Assembly (NCBI GenBank): GCA_012520595.1 | Contig: JAAYNZ010000141.1 | Location: forward strand, 1 to 52,690 | Direction: 5' to 3' | DNA from: Candidatus Epulonipiscium sp. | Lineage (GTDB): Bacteria; Bacillota; Clostridia; Lachnospirales; JAAYNZ01 | DNA length: 52,690 bases | In this document: positions 47,377 through 52,690 of the stretch, one piece after another | Layout: each line of letters opens with the position of its first letter | How positions within the stretch are numbered: the first letter of the stretch is position 1 | Notes under the pieces: generated by a model | Database searches by the model: none | Told to the model about the DNA's origin: nothing | What the model saw: the letters and a program-made list of their open reading frames with translations, nothing else | Translations under genes and position numbers: made by a program

Positions 47377-49182
47377 ATGCGTAAGACAAAGATCGTATGT
47401 ACCATAGGTCCAGCATCACAGGATGTTGAAACCATAAAAAAGCTAATTCAAAATGGAATGAATGCAGCAAGAATTAATTTTTCCCATGGAACATATGAAA
47501 CACATGGAGTGTTAATTAAAAATCTAATTCAAGCACGAGAAGAATTAAATGCACCTATTCCCATGATCTTGGACACAAAAGGACCAGAAATCCGTATTAA
47601 GGATTTTAAAGATGGCAGTGTTTGTTTAGTACAAGGTCAATTGTTTACACTAACCACAGAAGAAGTAGAGGGAGATGCCAATCGAGTTAGTGTAACCTAT
47701 CAAAACCTTCCTTTTGATTTAAAAAGGGGAAGTCGAGTTTTGATTGATGATGGTTTGATAGAGTTGAGGGTCAAAAACCTAACGGATACAGATGTAGAAT
47801 GTGAAGTCATTAATGGAGGAACGATTAGCTCCAAAAAAGGGGTTAATGTTCCGGATGTATATGTAAATCTTCCTTCCCTTACAACTAAAGATATTGAAGA
47901 TATTAAATTTGGTATAAAAATGGGTTTTGACTACATTGCTGCTTCATTTATTCGCTCAGCTAATGATGTAATAAAAATACGTAAAGTACTAGAAGATCAT
48001 GGCGGTTCTCAAATTTCAATTATTGCTAAAATAGAAAATAGAGATGGTGTTAATGATATTGATGAAATTTTAGAAGTAGCAGATGGAATTATGGTAGCAC
48101 GTGGAGATTTGGGAGTAGAAATTGCAACAGAAGAAGTACCTCTTGTGCAAAAAATGTTAATTAAAAAGGCACATGAAAAAGGAAAGCCTGTTATTACTGC
48201 CACCCAGATGCTGGATTCTATGGTTCGAAATCCAAGACCTACTAGGGCAGAAGCTAGCGATGTAGCCAATGCTATTTTTGATGGAACAGATGCCATTATG
48301 CTTTCGGGAGAAACGGCTTCAGGGGCGTACCCAATAGAAAGTGTGAAAGTAATGGCTACCATTGCAAGACGAACAGAAAGTTCCATTAACTATGTAGAGG
48401 CAATTAATAAAAACTATCGTCAGATACGAACCAATATTACAAATGCCATTAGTCATGCTACCTGTACAACAGCAGCAGATTTGAATGCAGCCTGTATTGT
48501 AACAGTTACCAAATCAGGAAGTACAGCACGAATGGTATCTAAATTTAGGCCTGCATGTCCTATTTTAGCCTGTACTATCGATGAAAGAGCTTGGCGTCAA
48601 GCCAATTTAGTTTGGGGATGTGTTCCTGTTAAAGCCCAATTGAAAGCGACTTCAGATGAGCTTTTTCAACAAGCAGTGGATAAGGCAGTAGAAACAGGAA
48701 TTGCACAAAATGGTGACTTGGTTGTTATTACAGCAGGAGTTCCTGTTGGAGTATCAGGCACAACAAATATTTTAAAAGTTCATATTGTAGGGAACGTATT
48801 AGTAAAGGGTATAGGAATTGGAAATAAAGTCATATCTGGAGATGTAACGGTTATAAAAGTATTGGAAGAAGCTGAAAAATACTTTAAAAAAGGGGACATT
48901 CTTGTAGCCTACGATACAAATAATGATTATTTACCCTATATGAAGAAGGCATCAGCTATCATTGTGGAAGCAGAAGGAGAAGGAGATGAACCTACTCATG
49001 GAGAAATTGTAGGTAGAGCCTTAGATATTCCTGTTATTATAGGAGCTAAAAATGCAGTAGAGCTTCTTCAAAAAAGCAAGGTAATTACTGTAGATAGTAA
49101 AGTGGGTTTAGTTTATAATGGAATCCCAAATTTAAACAAAGAAGAAAACAAAAAGCAGGAAAAAATAAAACCTAGTAAATAA
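47377..49182 (+). CDS. pyk: Pyruvate kinase with C-terminal PEP-utiliser-like domain
   Basis: Pyruvate kinase makes pyruvate and ATP from PEP. Its 601 residues exceed the basic ~475 because of an extra C-terminal domain (about 490-585) related to the PEP-utilising mobile domain (GEGDEPTHGEIVGRALDIPVIIGA), as in Bacillus enzymes. Visible motifs are RINFSHG, LDTKGPEIR, the active-site SIIAKIENRDGVNDIDEIL with its catalytic Lys, and MVARGDLGVEI and ITATQMLDSM. CAAGGAGG precedes the ATG. A long antisense reading frame over it is a shadow. Confidence 0.97.
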   Translation: MRKTKIVCTIGPASQDVETIKKLIQNGMNAARINFSHGTYETHGVLIKNLIQAREELNAPIPMILDTKGPEIRIKDFKDGSVCLVQGQLFTLTTEEVEGDANRVSVTYQNLPFDLKRGSRVLIDDGLIELRVKNLTDTDVECEVINGGTISSKKGVNVPDVYVNLPSLTTKDIEDIKFGIKMGFDYIAASFIRSANDVIKIRKVLEDHGGSQISIIAKIENRDGVNDIDEILEVADGIMVARGDLGVEIATEEVPLVQKMLIKKAHEKGKPVITATQMLDSMVRNPRPTRAEASDVANAIFDGTDAIMLSGETASGAYPIESVKVMATIARRTESSINYVEAINKNYRQIRTNITNAISHATCTTAADLNAACIVTVTKSGSTARMVSKFRPACPILACTIDERAWRQANLVWGCVPVKAQLKATSDELFQQAVDKAVETGIAQNGDLVVITAGVPVGVSGTTNILKVHIVGNVLVKGIGIGNKVISGDVTVIKVLEEAEKYFKKGDILVAYDTNNDYLPYMKKASAIIVEAEGEGDEPTHGEIVGRALDIPVIIGAKNAVELLQKSKVITVDSKVGLVYNGIPNLNKEENKKQEKIKPSK

Positions 49183-49206
49183 TAAAAATTATTTCAAAAG
49201 AATCTT

Positions 49207-49235
49207 TTGACAACCTTTTAAAATGATGGTATATT
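49207..49235 (+). promoter_or_regulatory. Promoter of the rubredoxin gene
   Basis: A consensus TTGACA (49207-49212), a 17-base spacer and TATATT (49230-49235). A TATAAT at 49239-49244 is the alternative -10 but is 26 bases from this -35. The CAAAAG-AAT-CTTTTG mini-hairpin just before it may help to end pyk transcription. Confidence 0.65.
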
Positions 49236-49290
49236 TATTATAATGTTAGGGAAGAATTCCCTTCAGATGCATAAGAAAGGAGAATGTAAG

Positions 49291-49449
49291 ATGGATACTT
49301 GGGTTTGTTTAGTTTGTGGTTATGTATATGATCCAGCAGAAGGGGATCCAGATAATGGAGTTGCTCCAGGAACAGCTTTTGAGGACATTCAAGAAGATTG
49401 GGTTTGTCCATTATGTGGAGTAGGAAAAGATCAATTTGAAAAAAACTAA
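49291..49449 (+). CDS. Rubredoxin
   Basis: This 52-residue iron protein carries single electrons, typically to oxygen- or peroxide-reducing enzymes in anaerobes. Two CxxC iron-binding knuckles ([15 protein letters not shown] and [11 protein letters not shown]) and the usual aromatic core are present. The ATG at 49291 follows AAAGGAG; the ATG at 49243 adds 16 foreign residues and overlaps the promoter. It is monocistronic, with its own promoter and terminator, and lies just before a ferritin-like gene. Confidence 0.97.
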   Translation: MDTWVCLVCGYVYDPAEGDPDNGVAPGTAFEDIQEDWVCPLCGVGKDQFEKN

Positions 49450-49456
49450 GATAAAG

Positions 49457-49478
49457 ACCGCCTAAAAGGCGGTTTTTT
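49457..49478 (+). terminator. Terminator of the rubredoxin gene
   Basis: ACCGCC (49457-49462) and GGCGGT (49468-49473) form a GC-rich stem with a TAAAA loop, followed by six T residues. Confidence 0.92.
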
Positions 49479-49544
49479 CAATCACCTTGTTTAGTTTTTC
49501 ACATATTCACATATGTAGTAATAAAAAAGAAAGGATGAATGAGG

Positions 49545-50015
49545 ATGAGGGGTCAGTATAGTGGATTAGAAATTTTAAAACTTGCGATTAGTATGGAACA
49601 AGAAGGTGTTCAATTTTATCAATCCTATGCTCAAAAAGCAGAAGGAGAGATGAAACAAGAATTACTTCGATTAGCCGAAGATGAAAAAAAACATGAAGAC
49701 ACCTTTAAGAAAATGTATCAGCGATTAGAAGAACAGTATTCTACTGAAAATGGGGATTATCTCTTTTTAGAAGAAGTGGATCAACTATTTCGTTCTCTTG
49801 CAGCAGAAAAAGGATTTGCTAGAGAGCAAAAGGAATTAGGTAGCACAAAAGAAGTATTAGAGACAGGGATCGAAACAGAAAAAACAACCATTCAATTATA
49901 TGAGAAAATGTTAGAATATGCCAATGAAGAAACAAAACAAATTCTTAAGCGATTAATTAAAGAGGAAAAAAGTCATCAACATATTTTAGAAAGACATTTG
50001 GCACAATTGGGATAA
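49545..50015 (+). CDS. Ferritin-like diiron protein (rubrerythrin-type, no rubredoxin domain)
   Basis: This helical protein of about 156 residues has the metal-binding pattern of a rubrerythrin-like four-helix bundle: AISMEQEGVQFYQSYA, EDEKKHEDTFKKM, ETEKTTIQLYEKM and EEKSHQHILERH supply paired Glu and His ligands. The C-terminal rubredoxin domain of true rubrerythrin is missing; the separate rubredoxin upstream could be the electron donor (inference). A role in peroxide defence or iron handling is likely. The start is uncertain: ATG 49545 is 9 bases after AAAGGA, while ATG 49539 is only 3 bases after it. Confidence 0.82.
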   Translation: MRGQYSGLEILKLAISMEQEGVQFYQSYAQKAEGEMKQELLRLAEDEKKHEDTFKKMYQRLEEQYSTENGDYLFLEEVDQLFRSLAAEKGFAREQKELGSTKEVLETGIETEKTTIQLYEKMLEYANEETKQILKRLIKEEKSHQHILERHLAQLG

Positions 50016-50044
50016 AAATTTGATCTTCAACTTTGACATTCTTA

Positions 50045-50081
50045 GCCCTTGCTCTTATAAAACCGAATAAGGAGCAAGGGC
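50045..50081 (+). terminator. 10-bp hairpin after the ferritin-like gene, without T-run
   Basis: GCCCTTGCTC (50045-50054) pairs with GAGCAAGGGC (50072-50081), and the inner TTAT/ATAAG segments can extend the stem. ATGACAAAAG follows, so it is an atypical terminator. Copy B of the duplicated module begins 8 bases later. Confidence 0.55.
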
Positions 50082-50088
50082 ATGACAA

Positions 50089-50236
50089 AAGTTGCATATT
50101 GAGTGGTATATGTATGGCTTACTTTCTAGTCTTTTTTATTTTTATTCGAAGTAACAAGGGGACAAAAATCACCTATTCGCGATCATATGCACTTCTTCCG
50201 TAATGGACGTATTTTCAATGATGAATGTGGATATTT
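50089..50236 (+). promoter_or_regulatory. Duplicated upstream module, copy B (before the lacI operon)
   Basis: This roughly 148-base non-coding block is homologous to 32587-32712. It starts AAGTTGCATATTGAGT and ends with CGTATTTTCAATGATGAA (50208-50225). It carries about 20 extra bases near 50112-50130. Direct-repeat-like TGGACGTAT (50204-50212) and TGTGGATAT (50226-50234) are 22 bases apart. It lies about 40 bases upstream of the -35 box. Confidence 0.6.
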
Positions 50237-50275
50237 ATAAAAAATAGGAAGCAAGGGAAATAGGAAGAATAGTGG

Positions 50276-50304
50276 TTGATTTTTTAAAATAACTATTATA
50301 TAAT
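50276..50304 (+). promoter_or_regulatory. Promoter of the lacI operon
   Basis: TTGATT (50276-50281), a 17-base spacer and a perfect TATAAT (50299-50304). Both hexamers match those of the uxaB promoter. Confidence 0.75.
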
Positions 50305-50308
50305 AAAA

Positions 50309-50324
50309 ATGTAATCCATTACAT
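50309..50324. promoter_or_regulatory. LacI-type operator 1
   Basis: ATGTAA-TCCA-TTACAT is a perfect 6+4+6 palindrome starting 5 bases after the -10 box, over the transcription start. The probable ligand is the adjacent LacI-family repressor. It also resembles a cre with one centre mismatch. Confidence 0.65.
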
Positions 50325-50343
50325 AGTATATATTTTTTTAAGC

Positions 50344-50365
50344 AAAATGTAATCCGTTACATTTT
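50344..50365. promoter_or_regulatory. LacI-type operator 2
   Basis: AAAATGTAA-TCCG-TTACATTTT is a palindrome with 9-base arms. Its centre is 38 bases from that of operator 1, so two dimers could bind cooperatively in the leader. Confidence 0.65.
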
Positions 50366-50448
50366 CACTGTAATAATCAGATCTTTTATTTATTTTACCA
50401 ATTAAGTATTCATCGAACAATACTTGAACGAAAGAGGAGGGATGAAAA

Positions 50449-51447
50449 ATAAAAATTCAAGATGTAGCCAAAGAAGCAGGTGTTTCTGTAGCAACCGTAT
50501 CAAGGGTACTAAATGATCATCCTTCTGTAGCACCACAGACTCGAGAAAAAGTTCAACGAGCTATTGGGAAATTAGGATACGAACCGAATCTTTTAGGAAG
50601 AAATTTACGTCGATCAGAGACTAAAATGATTTTAGTACTTCTTCAAAGTTTATCCAATCCTTTTTATTCAAAGGTGGTACAGGGAATGGAAGATATAGGA
50701 CATCAACACGGATATAATGTTATGATTTGTAATACAGATTTAGATGTTAAAAGAGAAAAAGAATATTTGGATTTACTTAGAAATAAGTTGGTTGATGGAG
50801 TTATTTTTGCTGCTCCCACTTTGAGTAAAGAGGAATTATCTAGCATTGCAAAACAATACCCTATTGTGCAATGTTGTGAATATAAGGAAGAAGCCAATGT
50901 TTCGAAGGTTTCTATTGATAATATAAAAGCAGGTTATTGTGCTACACGTCATCTTATTGAATTAGGACATCAAAAGATTGGTATGATTAGTGGAAAAAAC
51001 CAGCTGCTTTCTGCTCAAGATCGAGAAAAGGGATATAAGATGGCTTTGCAAGAGGCAGGAATTTCTTTACAAGAAAATTGGATTCAATATGAAAGTTATG
51101 GTTTTCATGGAGGATTTCGAGGCACCCAAGCTCTTTTAAAATTAGATCCCAAACCTACGGCTATTTTTGCTATTTCTGATATTATGGCCATTGGTGCCAT
51201 GAAGGCTTTAAAAGAAGCGAAAATTTCGATCCCGGATAAAATGGCAGTTGTTGGGTTTGATAATACGGGGATTTCAGCTATGTATGATCCAGCGTTGACC
51301 ACTATTGCTCAACCTAGGTATCAGTTAGGTGCTACAGCCATGGCTTTGTTGATTCAAAAGATTCGTAATAAAGAAAGTAAGGTTGAGAACAAAATATTAC
51401 CTCACGAATTGATTGTTCGTGATTCAACGACTGATTTAAGTAAGTAG
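50449..51447 (+). CDS. LacI-family transcriptional repressor with an apparent AUA start
   Basis: This 332-residue LacI/GalR regulator has an N-terminal helix-turn-helix (IQDVAKEAGVSVATVSRVLN) and hinge, then a periplasmic-binding-protein-like sensor (VLLQSLSNPFYSKVVQGMEDIG ... AIFAISDIMAIGAMKALKEA ... DKMAVVGFDN). No ATG, GTG or TTG begins this frame before the domain; an in-frame TGA lies at 50443. ATA at 50449 is exactly where the family's Met falls (M-K-I-Q-D-V-A) and is 8 bases after AGGAGG (50435-50440). ATG at 50442 is out of frame and only 1 base from that site. It may be a rare start, a mutation or a sequencing error. It probably represses its own operon. Confidence 0.85.
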   Translation: MKIQDVAKEAGVSVATVSRVLNDHPSVAPQTREKVQRAIGKLGYEPNLLGRNLRRSETKMILVLLQSLSNPFYSKVVQGMEDIGHQHGYNVMICNTDLDVKREKEYLDLLRNKLVDGVIFAAPTLSKEELSSIAKQYPIVQCCEYKEEANVSKVSIDNIKAGYCATRHLIELGHQKIGMISGKNQLLSAQDREKGYKMALQEAGISLQENWIQYESYGFHGGFRGTQALLKLDPKPTAIFAISDIMAIGAMKALKEAKISIPDKMAVVGFDNTGISAMYDPALTTIAQPRYQLGATAMALLIQKIRNKESKVENKILPHELIVRDSTTDLSK

Positions 51448-51495
51448 TGTTTACTAAAATATATTTTAATAAAATGCAATAAGGAGGAATGAAAA

Positions 51496-52578
51496 ATGGA
51501 AAAAGAAGTAAGGATAGGAATTATTGGATGTGGAGGTATCGCAAATTCAAAACATATGCCTAGTTTGGCTAAGATTAAAAATGTGAAAATGGTGGCTTTC
51601 TGCGATATTGTAGAAGAAAGAGCACAAAAAGCAGTAAAAGAATTTGGAACTCCTGATGCAAAAGCATATAAAGATTATCATGAACTATTAAAGGATTCTT
51701 CTATTGATGTAATTCATGTTTGTACTCCTAATAAGTCTCATGCAGATATTACTATCGCAGCTTTAGAAGCGGATAAACATGTGATGTGTGAAAAACCAAT
51801 GGCGAAAACAGCACAGGATGCAAGGAGAATGTTGGAGGCAGCAAAACGAACGGGAAAAAAATTAACCATAGGATATCAAAATCGTTTTCGAAATGATTCG
51901 CAGTATTTATACCAAGCATGTCGGCGTAATGATTTAGGAGAGATTTATTTTGCGAAAGCTCATGCTCTGCGACGTCGTGCTGTTCCTACTTGGGGTGTCT
52001 TTTTAAATGAAGAGGAGCAAGGAGGAGGTCCTTTGATCGACATAGGAACTCATGCATTGGATCTAACATTATGGATGATGGATAATTATAAACCAAAAAC
52101 AGTTATGGGTACGGTTTACCATAAATTAGGGGACCAAAAAAATACAGCTAATGCCTGGGGGGATTGGGATCCTGAAAAGTTTACGGTGGAGGACTCAGCT
52201 TTTGGTTTTATTACAATGGAAAATGGGGCAACTATTATTTTAGAATCCAGCTGGGCTTTAAATACATTGGATATAGGAGAAGGAAAAACCACTCTTTGCG
52301 GAACAAAGGCAGGAGCAGATATGAAGGATGGACTTCGTATTAATGGAGTGGAATTTAATAGAATGTATGTAAAAAAACCAGAATTAAAAGCAGGCGGTGT
52401 TGATTTTTATGATGGGCAATCAGAATCTCCATCAGATAAAGAAGCTCGGATGTGGATTGAGTCCATTATCAATGATACAGACCCTGTAGTAAAGCCAGAA
52501 GAAGCTCTTGTGGTTACAGAAATTTTGGAAGCCATTTATCAATCAGCAAAAACTGGAAAACCAGTTGAATTAGTATAA
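51496..52578 (+). CDS. Gfo/Idh/MocA-family sugar dehydrogenase
   Basis: This 360-residue NAD(P)-dependent oxidoreductase acts on a sugar or cyclitol. The N-terminal Rossmann fold has GIIGCGGIANSKHMPSL, and the family motif CEKPMAKTAQDARRM supplies the catalytic Lys. The C-terminal alpha/beta domain includes GGGPLIDIGTHALDLTLWMM with the conserved Asp and His. AAGGAGG precedes the ATG. It is cotranscribed with lacI and the next gene. The substrate is not evident; the shared upstream module hints at a link to uronate or pectin sugars. Confidence 0.88.
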   Translation: MEKEVRIGIIGCGGIANSKHMPSLAKIKNVKMVAFCDIVEERAQKAVKEFGTPDAKAYKDYHELLKDSSIDVIHVCTPNKSHADITIAALEADKHVMCEKPMAKTAQDARRMLEAAKRTGKKLTIGYQNRFRNDSQYLYQACRRNDLGEIYFAKAHALRRRAVPTWGVFLNEEEQGGGPLIDIGTHALDLTLWMMDNYKPKTVMGTVYHKLGDQKNTANAWGDWDPEKFTVEDSAFGFITMENGATIILESSWALNTLDIGEGKTTLCGTKAGADMKDGLRINGVEFNRMYVKKPELKAGGVDFYDGQSESPSDKEARMWIESIINDTDPVVKPEEALVVTEILEAIYQSAKTGKPVELV

Positions 52579-52629
52579 AAGCATTATTTGTATGAAGATT
52601 AATCGCGTATCATATGGGGGAGGTAAGAG

Positions 52630-52690
52630 ATGGATTTAGGCATTATATCTGGATACCAAGAACAAGATTTTCAGATGGCTAAAAATAAAG
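52630..52690 (+). CDS. Start of a further operon gene, cut by the window edge (possibly sugar isomerase/epimerase)
   Basis: An ATG at 52630 follows GGGGGAGG and opens a frame (MDLGIISGYQEQDFQMAKNK) that runs to the end. Only 20 residues are visible. The place after a Gfo/Idh/MocA dehydrogenase and the opening resemble TIM-barrel sugar-phosphate isomerase/epimerases, but this is a guess from context. Confidence 0.5.
   Translation, partial: MDLGIISGYQEQDFQMAKNK

Noticed and set aside
48009-48386. A 125-residue antisense reading frame within pyk
   Set aside because: It is the mirror of strongly conserved pyruvate kinase codons, has no ribosome site, and has a low-complexity Ser/Ile-rich product.
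49213-49244. TATAAT at 49239 as the rubredoxin -10 box paired with TTGACA
   Set aside because: The gap is 26 bases. TATATT at 49230 gives the ideal 17.
50442-50516. ATG at 50442 as the LacI start or as a leader peptide
   Set aside because: It is in another frame (24 codons to a stop) and only 1 base after the AGGAGG, too close for initiation.
1-52690. CRISPR arrays, prophage, insertion sequences, tRNA or rRNA genes
   Set aside because: No regularly spaced repeats, transposase or integrase sequences, or structural RNA cores were seen on either strand.

Overview
The window is low-GC, densely packed Gram-positive (Firmicutes, class Clostridia) DNA. The evidence is AGGAGG-type ribosome sites before almost every gene, frequent TTG and GTG starts, the gene order uvrBA ... 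uvrC-hprK ... murB-rapZ-yvcK-whiA-crh ... dnaE-pfkA-pyk, a rubredoxin/rubrerythrin-type pair, and S-layer homology domains on a secreted enzyme. It suggests an anaerobic plant-polysaccharide fermenter. The species cannot be named from the sequence alone. No tRNA, rRNA, CRISPR array, transposase or phage gene was seen.

Layout. 1-13.9 kb is housekeeping: the 3' part of uvrB, uvrA, an esterase, a heterodimeric ABC exporter of BmrCD/TM287-288 type, uvrC, hprK, a ROK sugar kinase and a GNAT acetyltransferase. 14.0-35.8 kb is a pectin locus: a YesS-type membrane-bound AraC regulator, a sugar importer (lipoprotein plus two permeases, no ATPase), GH105, a 1532-residue cell-surface PL9 pectate lyase with SLH domains, a PcRGLX/YetA-like putative exo-rhamnogalacturonan lyase, GH43, a divergent cupin-AraC regulator, a GH28 polygalacturonase, and uxaB-uxaA for galacturonate catabolism. 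35.9-38.1 kb carries a NamZ-like exo-muramidase and a patatin-like lipase. 38.2-50.0 kb returns to core genes: murB, rapZ, yvcK, whiA, a Crh-like protein, a small membrane protein, dnaE, pfkA, pyk, rubredoxin and a ferritin-like protein. 50.1-52.7 kb starts a second sugar operon: a LacI repressor, a Gfo/Idh/MocA dehydrogenase and a truncated gene.

How it works together (inference). The wall-anchored PL9 enzyme cuts pectin outside the cell. Oligosaccharides enter through the importer, which needs a shared MsmX-type ATPase encoded elsewhere. They are then trimmed by cytoplasmic GH105, PcRGLX-like, GH43 and GH28 enzymes. Galacturonate-derived tagaturonate goes through UxaB and UxaA to KDG. UxaC, KdgK and KdgA are not in the window. 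The locus lies between hprK and crh, the two partners of HPr-Ser-P-type catabolite repression, and cre-like sites lie at its promoters.

Most notable observations: (i) a non-coding module of about 125-150 bp duplicated upstream of uxaB and of the lacI operon, whose core recurs a third time between araC and the GH28 gene; (ii) a LacI gene whose only sensible start is AUA, with an ideally placed Shine-Dalgarno sequence and two palindromic operators just downstream of its promoter; (iii) a Crh-like protein with Glu15 where HPr has His and B. subtilis Crh has Gln; (iv) the multi-module PL9-SLH protein with internally duplicated domains.
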